From: Paracoccus beibuensis
Lineage (GTDB): Bacteria; Pseudomonadota; Alphaproteobacteria; Rhodobacterales; Rhodobacteraceae
Assembly (NCBI RefSeq): GCF_026162625.1
Contig: NZ_JAOTBD010000005.1
Location: forward strand, 1-64,000
Direction: 5' to 3'
DNA: 64,000 bases
Part shown: positions 38,447-46,266 of the stretch, one piece after another
Numbering within the stretch: position 1 is the first letter of the stretch
Layout: every line of letters begins with the position of its first letter
The notes under the pieces: model-generated
What the model saw: the letters and a program-made list of their open reading frames with translations, nothing else
The model's database searches: none
Told to the model about the DNA's origin: nothing
Translations under genes and position numbers: made by a program

Positions 38447-39055
38447 TCAGCCCGGTTGGCGGGCGATGTCCTCGATCAGAACGGCTGTCAGCGGCAGATC
38501 GGTCACGCCCTGGGCGGCCTTCAGAAGATCCTCTCGCAGCACGACCAGGTTGCGATCGGCCGTGAAGTTCCCGTCGAAGCTGCCGGTGTTGGCGTGGATC
38601 ATCAGCTGGCGCAGCAGCGCGTCGCGAAGCGCATGCTCTTTCCGGCCAAGCGGACCGAGGCTGGCCCCGTCCGTCTGCAATGTCAGCGTCAGGATCATCA
38701 CGTCGCGCAGGTCGCCCTGGCGCATCAACGGAACAAAGAACTGGTTCGGGAACGTGAACCAAGCAGCCTCGCCGGGCGCGGCGTGTTCCTCGTCGCCGTG
38801 CGAATCGTCGGCGGGTGCGGTTTGGCTGTCGCCGCCATGCGCATCTTCCGCGGGTTCGGCATGGCTGTCGGCGACCGGCTCTTCCGCGGCATGCCCGTCT
38901 TCGGCTGCCGCAGGTTCGCCATGCTCGTCCGGGGCGGCGTGATTCTGCGACGCCTCGGCCGTACCGGCAGCCGGAGCGTGCAGCATGTCGCCCGCGACGA
39001 CGCCGCCGACAAGCGCAGCGACCGGCAGCAGCAATGGAATGATTTTCTTGATCAT
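38447..39055 (-). CDS. FliL-like flagellar protein with His/Asp/Glu-rich linker
   Basis: 202 residues. An N-terminal membrane helix (IIPLLLPVAALVGGVVAG) is followed by a low-complexity linker at about residues 30-95 with at least nine His and many Asp, Glu, Ala (HGEPAAAEDGHAAEEP and similar). A folded part follows (NQFFVPLMRQGDLRDVMILTLTLQT) that resembles the FliL domain near the stator. The linker is unusual. Last gene of the flgB-flgH operon, just after flgH. Confidence 0.75.
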   Translation of the reverse strand: MIKKIIPLLLPVAALVGGVVAGDMLHAPAAGTAEASQNHAAPDEHGEPAAAEDGHAAEEPVADSHAEPAEDAHGGDSQTAPADDSHGDEEHAAPGEAAWFTFPNQFFVPLMRQGDLRDVMILTLTLQTDGASLGPLGRKEHALRDALLRQLMIHANTGSFDGNFTADRNLVVLREDLLKAAQGVTDLPLTAVLIEDIARQPG

Positions 39056-39064
39056 GGCGTGGCC

Positions 39065-39790
39065 TCAGTAGGGCAGGACGATATCGGCGATCTGCTGGCC
39101 GTATCGCGGCTGCTGAACGTCGGTGATCTGGCCGCGCCCGCCATAGGAGATTCGGGCCCCGGCGATGCGGTCATAGGCGATCTCGTTGCTGCGATCGATG
39201 TCGGCGGGGCGCACGAAGCCGCTGACGGTCAGCTCGCGCAGTTCAAAGTTGACGCGCACCTCCTGCGTCCCTTCGATCTGCAGGGTGCCGTTGGGCAGTG
39301 TGTCGACCACAGTCGCCGCGACCCGCAGCGTCAGCTTGTCGCGACGCGAGATGTTGCCAGACCCCTTGTAGGTCGAGGACGAGGATGCATCCGCGAGGTT
39401 GTCGAAGCTGGCGCCGTCGGGCAGCTTGTCGGACAGACGCTGCGGAATGCCGACCATCTGCGGGATCGCCAGGCTCTCGCCCGAGCTGCGGTTGCGACCG
39501 CTGCTGTTGCTGATCTCGGCGCGGTCGTCGATCTCGATCACGACGGTCAGGATGTCACCGCGGATGGCGGCGCGCCGGTCGCTGATCAGCGACGACTGCG
39601 TGCCGGCCCAGAGCGAAGCCGCGGCCTCGGGGCGACCGGAATCCAGCGGCAGGTTCAGCGGCGGGTTGGTCATCGCCAGAAACTCCTCGGTCTCGCGGGG
39701 CGAGGTCAGTTCCGGCGGCTGGCCGATATTCGCGGCGCGCGAGCAGCCCGAGGCAACCAGCGCGAGGCACAGCAGGTAAGCGGATTTCAT
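39065..39790 (-). CDS. flgH: flagellar L-ring lipoprotein FlgH
   Basis: 241 residues. A lipobox-type signal LALVASGCS places a lipidated Cys at residue 16. L-ring marks: ASLWAGTQSSLISDRRAAIRGDILTVVIEI, then YKGSGNISRRDKLTLRVAATVV and the C-terminal FVRPADIDRSNEIAYDRIAGARI. Forms the outer-membrane ring. ATG 39790 is used, not the upstream ATG. Confidence 0.95.
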   Translation of the reverse strand: MKSAYLLCLALVASGCSRAANIGQPPELTSPRETEEFLAMTNPPLNLPLDSGRPEAAASLWAGTQSSLISDRRAAIRGDILTVVIEIDDRAEISNSSGRNRSSGESLAIPQMVGIPQRLSDKLPDGASFDNLADASSSSTYKGSGNISRRDKLTLRVAATVVDTLPNGTLQIEGTQEVRVNFELRELTVSGFVRPADIDRSNEIAYDRIAGARISYGGRGQITDVQQPRYGQQIADIVLPY

Positions 39791-39801
39791 CGTCGTTCCT
39801 C

Positions 39802-40215
39802 TCAATTCATCACGGCCAGCGTGCCGTCGGGCATCACCTGTGCCGTGACCGTGCTGCGCGAGCCCATGTTCATGACGCGGATCATGTCACCGGCGGCGCC
39901 GTCGGACAGGGCGCGGCCTTCGGTGTCGATCTGCAAGGCGCCCCGGCGGAAGCTGAGGCGCACGATCTGGTTGCGGCCGACCACGCGGGGGGGCTGCAGC
40001 ATGTTCGCGTGCAGGGGGCGACCCTCGTAGATCGTGATGCGGGTCTGCATCCCGATGGCGGCGGACGGATCGGTGAGGCCGGGGCGGTCCGTGTCAATCA
40101 CGGTCAGGTCGCCCGCGCCGATCACGCTGCCCGCAGGCAGGGTGCGGGCCGCACCAAGGCCGCCCGCCAAAGCGGCGCCAGGCAGCAGGGCCAGCAGCAG
40201 AACCAGCGCCCGCAT
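39802..40215 (-). CDS. flgA: P-ring assembly chaperone FlgA (short form)
   Basis: A 137-residue protein with a signal peptide (RALVLLLALLPGAALAG) and an SAF-type domain (RTLPAGSVIGAGDLTVI, then GRPLHANMLQPPRVVGRNQ). C-terminal RVMNMGSRSTVTAQVMPDG is typical of FlgA. Shorter than enteric FlgA (about 220), as in other Rhodobacterales. Start coincides with the stop of flgG. Confidence 0.9.
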   Translation of the reverse strand: MRALVLLLALLPGAALAGGLGAARTLPAGSVIGAGDLTVIDTDRPGLTDPSAAIGMQTRITIYEGRPLHANMLQPPRVVGRNQIVRLSFRRGALQIDTEGRALSDGAAGDMIRVMNMGSRSTVTAQVMPDGTLAVMN

Positions 40216-41000
40216 CAGCGCACCTGCGTCGTCGCGGCCAGCATCTGGTCGGCGGCGGTGATGACCTTGGCGTTCAACTCGTATCCGCGCTGCGCCTTGA
40301 TCAGCTCGGTGATCTCGCGCACCGCGTCGACCGAGCTTTCTTCCAGGTAGCCCTGCCGCAGCGTCCCCAGCCCGTCCTGTCCCGGGTTCACGACCTGCGG
40401 ACCACCAGATGCGGCGGTTTCAATGAAGAGGTTCGACCCGATGGCTTCCAGGCCCTTCTCGTTTGCAAAACCCGCCAGCGTCAGCTGGCCCAGCAGCTCG
40501 GGCTCGACGCGGTCATTGAAATAGGCGTAGACCTCGCCGCCTGCATTGATCGAAATCGCGCGGGCGTCTTCGGGGATGGTGATGTTCGGCACGACCGGAT
40601 AGCCGTCGGATGTCACGATCAGCCCGTCCGGCGACCGCTTCAGCCCGCCGTCGCGGGTATAGCCCGAGAGGCCCGAGGGGAGCGTGACCTCCAGGTAGCC
40701 GTCGCCCTCGATGGCCAGGTCCAGGTCGCCGCCGGTTGCGGTCAGCGCGCCCTGCTGCAGGTTCACGCTGACGGCGGTGGGCCGAACGCCCAGGCCCAGC
40801 TGGACGCCTGCCGGAATTACCGTGCCGTCGGCGGCGGTCACGCTGCCGGGGCGGGCTGCCTGCTGATAGTGCAGGTCGGCGAATTCGGCGCGACGGGCGT
40901 TGTAGCCGGTGGTGGACATGTTCGCGAGGTTGTTCGAGATGACCTCGACGCGGGTCTGCTGCGCACTCATGCCTGTGGCGGCGATCTGCAGGACTCTCAT
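40215..41000 (-). CDS. flgG: distal rod protein FlgG
   Basis: 261 residues, canonical length. N-terminal RVLQIAATGMSAQQTRVEVI with NNLANMSTTGY; C-terminal YLEESSVDAVREITELIKAQRGYELNAKVI. Builds the distal rod. Confidence 0.97.
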   Translation of the reverse strand: MRVLQIAATGMSAQQTRVEVISNNLANMSTTGYNARRAEFADLHYQQAARPGSVTAADGTVIPAGVQLGLGVRPTAVSVNLQQGALTATGGDLDLAIEGDGYLEVTLPSGLSGYTRDGGLKRSPDGLIVTSDGYPVVPNITIPEDARAISINAGGEVYAYFNDRVEPELLGQLTLAGFANEKGLEAIGSNLFIETAASGGPQVVNPGQDGLGTLRQGYLEESSVDAVREITELIKAQRGYELNAKVITAADQMLAATTQVR

Positions 41001-41009
41001 GGTGGCTCC

Positions 41010-41726
41010 TTAGCGGGTCATGGCGGTGATCGCGCCGCGGATCCTCTGATCCTCGCGATCCAGGAAGGACTGGCCCAGTTCGTAGGCGCGCTGGACCTCG
41101 ATCATGCGGGTGATCTCGAAGATCGGGTCGACGTTCGATTCCTCGAGGAAGCCCTGGCGGATGCGGGCCTCCTCGACGGGTTCGGGGTCGCCCTCGATGC
41201 TGAAGGCGGTGCCGCCCTCATGGGTCAGGTTCATGCCCTCCGGCGCGTTGAAGAGACCGATGCGTCCGAAGGGCAGGCCGTTGGACGACAGCGTGCCGTC
41301 CGCGCCCACCGCCACCGACGACGCGCCGGCAGGCAGGATGATGGGGGCCTGCCCTTCGTCCAGCAGGCGGTGGCCGTCCGCGGTCATCAGCTCGCCCTCG
41401 GCCGAGGGCATGAAGGCCCCGGCGCGGGTCAGGCGCAGGCCTTCGGGCGCCTCGACCAGGAAGAAGCCGTCGCCTTCGATGGCAAGGTCGAGGTTGTTGT
41501 TCGTCTGCGTCAGAACGCCCTGGTTCAGGTCCAGCATCCGGCCGCGGGCATGGGCCATTGACAGGGTGTCGCCCTTTCGGTCCAGCGCGGTCAGGTGCTC
41601 GGCAAAGATCACACCCTCGCGGCGAAAGCCGGTCGTGTTGGCGTTGGCGATGTTGTTGGCGACGGTGCGCATCTCGGCCATGAGGCCGGACTGGCGGGTC
41701 AGGCTGGCATAAATCGCGTTGTCCAT
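41010..41726 (-). CDS. flgF: proximal rod protein FlgF
   Basis: 238 residues. N-terminal MAEMRTVANNIANANTTGFR; C-terminal FLEESNVDPIFEITRMIEVQ then RAYELGQ. Part of the proximal rod. Directly precedes flgG in the operon. Confidence 0.95.
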   Translation of the reverse strand: MDNAIYASLTRQSGLMAEMRTVANNIANANTTGFRREGVIFAEHLTALDRKGDTLSMAHARGRMLDLNQGVLTQTNNNLDLAIEGDGFFLVEAPEGLRLTRAGAFMPSAEGELMTADGHRLLDEGQAPIILPAGASSVAVGADGTLSSNGLPFGRIGLFNAPEGMNLTHEGGTAFSIEGDPEPVEEARIRQGFLEESNVDPIFEITRMIEVQRAYELGQSFLDREDQRIRGAITAMTR

Positions 41727-41727
41727 G

Positions 41728-41997
41728 TCAGCTTCCTGCGATCAGGGGGATGATTTCCCCCAGGTAGAAGTCCGACAGCGCCGTGGTCATGAAGCTCATC
41801 GAGACCCAGAAAACGACCAGCATCAGCCCGACTTTCGGCACGAAGGTCAGCGTCATTTCCTGCACCGAGGTCAGCGCCTGAAAAAGGCCGATGACCACGC
41901 CCGCGATCAGCGCCACCGCCAGAAGCGGCGCCGACATGCGGACCGTGATCAGCAGTGCCTGGCGCAGCATGTCGAAGAGGACTGTCTCGCCCATCAC
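41728..41997 (-). CDS. fliQ: flagellar export component FliQ
   Basis: An 89-residue protein with two transmembrane helices: LLAVALIAGVVIGLFQALTS and a second helix around MLVVFWVSMSFMTTAL. Size and spacing are those of FliQ of the export gate. Its position among rod genes, apart from fliP and fliR, is usual for this order. The start overlaps the fliE stop. Confidence 0.94.
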   Translation of the reverse strand: MMGETVLFDMLRQALLITVRMSAPLLAVALIAGVVIGLFQALTSVQEMTLTFVPKVGLMLVVFWVSMSFMTTALSDFYLGEIIPLIAGS

Positions 41998-42281
41998 ACC
42001 GGCATCCGCAGGATTTCCTGATAGGCCTCGACCACCTTGTCGCGGATTGCGACGACGGTATTCATGGTCATCTCGGCCTCGGCGATGGTCTGGACCAGCT
42101 GGTGCGTGCTGACCTGGCCCATCATCGCGCCGGTCGAGACCTGGTCCACCTGCGCCATCTGGGCGGCGAAATCCTCGGCCGCCTGGCCGATGCGGGTCAC
42201 GGTGGAGGAGCCTTGCGCGTCCGGCGCGACGGCCTGGCGGGCGGCGGAATAGGCGTTGGCGGCGTTCAGTCCGGTGATCAT
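41994..42281 (-). CDS. fliE: hook-basal body protein FliE
   Basis: 95 residues from MITGLNAANA. The FliE signature is at the C-terminus: HQLVQTIAEAEMTMNTVVAIRDKVVEAYQEI (about residues 60-90). Links MS ring and rod. The longer open frame upstream is not coding. Confidence 0.93.
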   Translation of the reverse strand: MITGLNAANAYSAARQAVAPDAQGSSTVTRIGQAAEDFAAQMAQVDQVSTGAMMGQVSTHQLVQTIAEAEMTMNTVVAIRDKVVEAYQEILRMPV

Positions 42282-42292
42282 CTGGGTCCCTT

Positions 42293-42685
42293 TCAGCGGC
42301 GGAGGAGGTCGAGAAGCGACGCGCCCATCTGGCGGGTCTGTTCGAACATGCGCAGGTTGGCTTCGTAGCTGCGGCCGGCTTCGCGGCTGTCGGCCAGCTC
42401 GATCACCAGGTCCACGTTCGAGCCCCGGTAATAGCCGTCCTGGTCGGCCATCGGATGCGCGGGGTCGTGGATGCGCGGCAGCTCGGTCTGGTCCAGGCGC
42501 AGGCGCCCGGCCTCGACCTCTCCGGTGGAGCGGCCGAAGCGGACGGCCTCCTCGAAGCTGACCAGTTTGCGGCGATAGCCAGGCGTGTCGGCATTCGCGA
42601 TGTTTTCGGCGGTATGGCGCAGGCGTTCGGTTTGCGCACGCATTCCTGACGCTGCCAGTCGCAGCGGCGAGATCGGGTCGGTCAT
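42293..42685 (-). CDS. flgC: proximal rod protein FlgC
   Basis: 130 residues. SGMRAQTERLRHTAENIANA with DTPGYRRK at the start, VDLVIELADSREAGRSYEAN at the end. Rod subunit. Confidence 0.95.
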   Translation of the reverse strand: MTDPISPLRLAASGMRAQTERLRHTAENIANADTPGYRRKLVSFEEAVRFGRSTGEVEAGRLRLDQTELPRIHDPAHPMADQDGYYRGSNVDLVIELADSREAGRSYEANLRMFEQTRQMGASLLDLLRR

Positions 42686-42697
42686 GTCGATGTTTCC

Positions 42698-43090
42698 TTA
42701 GCGGCGGCCCAGGCTGGCCTGCATGAGATCCAGTGCCGAGCGATAGATCCCCAGCGACAGGTCGTGCTGCCGCTTGACGTCGGCGGCGCGCACCATTTCC
42801 TCTTCCAGGGAAACGGAGTTTCCGTTGGGCGAGATCGGGTCGGTCGTCTGCATCAGCCGCGCCCCGGCCGGCGACCATTGCGGCGCGGCCATGTGCCGGG
42901 GGTCGGTCGTCCGCAGGCCGCCGCCGCCCGACGCGGCCAGTTCATAGCTTTCAGCGAAGGGCTGCAGGTCAGAGGCGCGGTATCCGGGCGTATCGGCATT
43001 GACGATGTTGCGCGTCACGGCCACCTGCCGGTCGGCGACATGCTGGCCCATTGCGCGGGCCATCCGCATCATCTCGATTTTCTCAAACAT
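42698..43090 (-). CDS. flgB: proximal rod protein FlgB
   Basis: 130 residues, from ATG 43090 (a further upstream start at 43105 is possible). DRQVAVTRNIVNADTPGYRASD and GNSVSLEEEMVRAADVKRQH are FlgB motifs. First gene of the flgB-flgC-fliE-fliQ-flgF-flgG-flgA-flgH-fliL operon and divergent from fliI, with a 98-base shared regulatory gap. Confidence 0.95.
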   Translation of the reverse strand: MFEKIEMMRMARAMGQHVADRQVAVTRNIVNADTPGYRASDLQPFAESYELAASGGGGLRTTDPRHMAAPQWSPAGARLMQTTDPISPNGNSVSLEEEMVRAADVKRQHDLSLGIYRSALDLMQASLGRR

Positions 43091-43188
43091 GAGGCTTCTC
43101 CTCAATCACGATAAACCCGGTCTTAACTCCGATTCGTTTAGAAACCGTTTCGGGAAACGCAATTCGCAGGTCGGACGAGGACAGCTGG

Positions 43189-44511
43189 ATGGATAAACTT
43201 GAATCGGTCGCCCGACGCCTGGAACAGATGCGCCTGGTCCGGCATTTCGGCCGCGTGCAGTCGATCCGCGCCGGGCTGATCGGGGTCGAGGGGCTGACCG
43301 CCCATGCCTCGGTCGGCGACAGGGTCCAGATCGCGCTGCCCTCGGGCCAGCTGGGCGGAGAGATCGTAGGCCTCAGCCAGCGCAGCGCGCAGGTCCTGCC
43401 CGAGGGGACGATCGAGGGGTTGTCGGTCGGCGCCGAGGTCGAACTGGTCTTCGCCCCCCGCATCGCCCCGTGCGACGCCTGGGTCGGCCGGATCATCGAC
43501 CCGCTGGGTCAGCCGCTGGACGGGCGCCCGCTGCCGCAGGGGCTGGTGGCCCGCAGCTTCCGGACCGAGGCGCCGCCTGCGGTGACGCGCAAGCGGCTTG
43601 GCAAGAGGATCTCGACCGGTCTTGCCGTCTTCGATACGCTTCTGCCGCTGGTCGAAGGGCAGAGGACCGGCCTCTTTGCGGGCTCCGGCGTCGGCAAGTC
43701 CACGCTGCTGTCGCAACTGGCCAAGGGCGTGCATGCGGATATCGTCGTTATCGCCATGATCGGCGAACGCGGGCGGGAACTGCGCGAATTCGTCGAGAAG
43801 ACCATGGGTCCCGAGGGGATGGCCCGCACCGTCATCGTGGCGGCGACGTCGGACCAGTCGCCGCTGATCCGGCGGCGGGCAGCCTGGGCCGCAATGAGCG
43901 TGGCCGAGCATTTTCGCGACGCGGGCAGGCACGTCCTGTTCCTGGCCGATTCGATCACCCGCTTCGCCGAGGCGCACCGGGAAATCGCCCTGGCGGCGGG
44001 GGAGCCTGCCAGCTACCGCGGTTTTCCGCCGTCGGTGTCGAACCTGATCATGGCGCTGGCCGAACGCGCGGGTCCCGGACCCGAGGGGATGGGCGACATC
44101 ACCGGCATCTTCAGTGTCCTCGTCGCCGGGTCGGACATGGAGGAGCCGGTGGCCGACATCCTGCGCGGGACGCTGGACGGACATGTCGTGCTGGAGCGCT
44201 CGATCGCGGAACGCGGGCGGTTTCCCGCGGTCGATGTGGTCAGGTCCGTGTCACGCAGCCTGCCGGACGCAGCCAGCGCAGCCGAGAACGGCCTGATCGG
44301 GCGCGCCCGCGCCGCGCTTGGCGCCTATGCGGAATCCGAGCTGATGATCCGCGCGGGCCTTTACGCGCCCGGCTCGGACGCGAAGCTGGACGAGGCCGTG
44401 CGCCTGTTTCCGCAGCTCGACGACTTTGTGGCCCGGCGCTGCCCCACCACCGCCGACAGCTTCGCGGCGCTCGAGGCGGCGCTGAGGCTGCCGATGCGAA
44501 GCCGGGCCTGA
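43189..44511 (+). CDS. fliI: flagellar export ATPase FliI
   Basis: 440 residues. Walker A GSGVGKSTLL near residue 165, family motif MIGERGRELREFVE, Walker B region RHVLFLADSITRFAEAHREI with the FliI-type ESYRGFPPSV-like segment read as ASYRGFPPSV. The C-terminal substrate-binding helices end at PMRSRA. Powers type III export of flagellar parts; fliH and fliJ are not visible next to it. Confidence 0.96.
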   Translation: MDKLESVARRLEQMRLVRHFGRVQSIRAGLIGVEGLTAHASVGDRVQIALPSGQLGGEIVGLSQRSAQVLPEGTIEGLSVGAEVELVFAPRIAPCDAWVGRIIDPLGQPLDGRPLPQGLVARSFRTEAPPAVTRKRLGKRISTGLAVFDTLLPLVEGQRTGLFAGSGVGKSTLLSQLAKGVHADIVVIAMIGERGRELREFVEKTMGPEGMARTVIVAATSDQSPLIRRRAAWAAMSVAEHFRDAGRHVLFLADSITRFAEAHREIALAAGEPASYRGFPPSVSNLIMALAERAGPGPEGMGDITGIFSVLVAGSDMEEPVADILRGTLDGHVVLERSIAERGRFPAVDVVRSVSRSLPDAASAAENGLIGRARAALGAYAESELMIRAGLYAPGSDAKLDEAVRLFPQLDDFVARRCPTTADSFAALEAALRLPMRSRA

Positions 44512-44645
44512 CCGGGATCAATGTGCAACCTTTGTCCTTCGGCGCGCGTTTGGCTGGTTAATCAATGTTATACGCCCGGCTGCGGCCATTGCGCGCCATA
44601 TGCTGATTTGCAAGTGTCCGGCAGCCGAAGAAGGAAGGACGTGCA

Positions 44646-45377
44646 TTGGCGATAACCGACTATTTTGTTCGCTTTCTTCAACGGCGTGACAGTCTGCCAG
44701 ACAAGGACCTGGCGCGCCTGCGCGCGATCCGGACCCAGCACGTCAGCTTCGCGCCCGGAGAGGTGATCGTCCCGGCCGATCGTACCGCGCGACGCAGCTG
44801 CATGATGCTGCGCGGCATGTCGGCGCGGTCGCACCGGTTGGTCGGACGTCCCGACGAACGCGTGATCACGGCGCTGCACGTCCCGGGCGACTTCGTCGAC
44901 CTGCACGGGTTCGTCCTTGCCGGTCTGGAACATTCCGTTGTCGCCGTGGGCTCGGCTGAGGTCGAGTTCATCGACCACGCCGAGTTGATCGACATCACCG
45001 AGAACTTCCCGCACCTGACCCGGCTTTTGTGGATGGCGACGCTGATCGACGCGGCCATTCACCGCCAGTGGCTGGTGGCGGCCGCCTCGCTGCGGTCGAG
45101 CGCGCATCTCGCGCATCTTCTGTGCGAGATCTACACGCGGCTGAACGCTGTCGGTGCTGCCGCGGACCAGGAGTTCTCGTTGCCACTGCTGCAGCGCGAA
45201 CTGGCCGACATCCTGGGTTATTCGCCCATCCACGTGAACCGTGCCGTGCGCGACCTGCGGGATCGCGGCCTGATTCGCTGGTCCGGTGCCGACATCACGA
45301 TCATCGACTGGAAGGGCCTTGCAACCCTGGCGCGATTCGACCCAACCTACCTGGATATCGAGCGGCTGAGCCGCTGA
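44646..45377 (+). CDS. Crp/Fnr-family transcription regulator
   Basis: A 243-residue protein from TTG 44646 with AGGAAGGA upstream. N-terminal cNMP-binding-like beta barrel (ALHVPGDFVDLHGFVLAGLE), then the long dimer helix, and a C-terminal winged helix (LLQRELADILGYSPIHVNRAVRDLRDRGLI). It lacks the Cys cluster of FNR, so it does not carry an Fe-S sensor. Some Rhodobacterales relatives respond to redox or starvation, but no target can be read here. 134 bases after fliI; convergent with the extensin-like gene, one base apart. Confidence 0.9.
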   Translation: MAITDYFVRFLQRRDSLPDKDLARLRAIRTQHVSFAPGEVIVPADRTARRSCMMLRGMSARSHRLVGRPDERVITALHVPGDFVDLHGFVLAGLEHSVVAVGSAEVEFIDHAELIDITENFPHLTRLLWMATLIDAAIHRQWLVAAASLRSSAHLAHLLCEIYTRLNAVGAAADQEFSLPLLQRELADILGYSPIHVNRAVRDLRDRGLIRWSGADITIIDWKGLATLARFDPTYLDIERLSR

Positions 45378-45378
45378 G

Positions 45379-46266
45379 TCATTCGCAAAGCCGCCACCCG
45401 CCGTTCCGCGCGGCCAGGTCGAGGTGCAGGTGGTCGTCATGGGCGGCATTCGACCCCGGCCCCAGCACCGTCGTGAACAGCAGGCAGGCCGTTCCCCGCG
45501 CCGCGCGCAGGAAGCTTTCGGCGCTGTCGCCGTCGCCGGCGCGCGGCAGGACGGTCAGCGGCGCTGACCCCGTCAGCTGAAATCCCATGATGTCGATGGC
45601 ATTGCCGTAGGCGTGTTCCGAGGGCTTGGGATCGGCGGCGCCGGTTCCGACGCGGTCACGGCAGGTATAGGCAGGACCGGTCTGAAGCGCCTCGATCCGC
45701 GGCGCGCCCGGCAGCAGCGCCGCGGCAGGTTGCAGGAAATCGCGCGTCCAGAAGCCCAGGGCGCGGGCAGTGTCGCAGCGCATCACGGGATCGCCGGTCA
45801 GTTGGATGCCCGGAACGATCTCGCTGACCCGGATGGGCCGGGCGATGCCGCAGTCGCGGTTGTCGGCATCGGTCACCGGCTGCTCGACCACATAGCGCGT
45901 CCGCAGAAGCGACAGGGCCAGGCGGCAGGCGGCAAAGCTTTCGTCGCTTTCCGCCAGGGTGAACCAGACCGGCGGCGGGGGTGGACCGAAGGCTTCGGCC
46001 GGCGCCTGGTCGGCCTCCGCAGGCGCCTCCTGGTCGGAGGGCTTCGGCGCGGGCTCTTGCGCATCGACGGGACCCGCTGGTGCTGGCGCGCCATCGGGCG
46101 CGGGCCGCGGTTCCTGCGATGCCTCCTCGGTGGCCTCGGCAGGGCGCTCGGGCGGACGCATTTCCGTCGTCGCGGGTGCCTCGGGCGGCCGGTCCTGGGC
46201 GAAGACGGGCGCATGCGCCGCCAGAAGCATAGCGCAGGCGGCGGTGCAAAGCGCCCGGAGCGTCAT
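45379..46266 (-). CDS. extensin-like family protein
   Basis: 295 residues. Signal peptide (cut near AHAPVFA), then a Pro/Ala/Glu-rich linker at about 25-95, and a C-terminal extensin-like domain with Cys residues and the pattern SEHAYGNAIDIMGFQL and DDHLHLDLAARNGGWRLCE. The two His of H-x-H and the Asp of the AIDI block look like a metal-site peptidase of the D-Ala-D-Ala-metallopeptidase-like fold, which suggests action on peptidoglycan. Its start overlaps the stop of the L,D-transpeptidase gene by four bases. Confidence 0.87.
   Translation of the reverse strand: MTLRALCTAACAMLLAAHAPVFAQDRPPEAPATTEMRPPERPAEATEEASQEPRPAPDGAPAPAGPVDAQEPAPKPSDQEAPAEADQAPAEAFGPPPPPVWFTLAESDESFAACRLALSLLRTRYVVEQPVTDADNRDCGIARPIRVSEIVPGIQLTGDPVMRCDTARALGFWTRDFLQPAAALLPGAPRIEALQTGPAYTCRDRVGTGAADPKPSEHAYGNAIDIMGFQLTGSAPLTVLPRAGDGDSAESFLRAARGTACLLFTTVLGPGSNAAHDDHLHLDLAARNGGWRLCE

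Noticed and set aside
43122..43151. CtrA-like half sites between flgB and fliI
   Set aside because: Only one half matches in each candidate with the right spacing; too weak to call.
44558..44572. TTAATCAATGTTATA before the Crp-type gene as a CtrA or FNR box
   Set aside because: Neither TTAA-N7-TTAA nor TTGAT-N4-ATCAA fits; probably just an AT-rich promoter.
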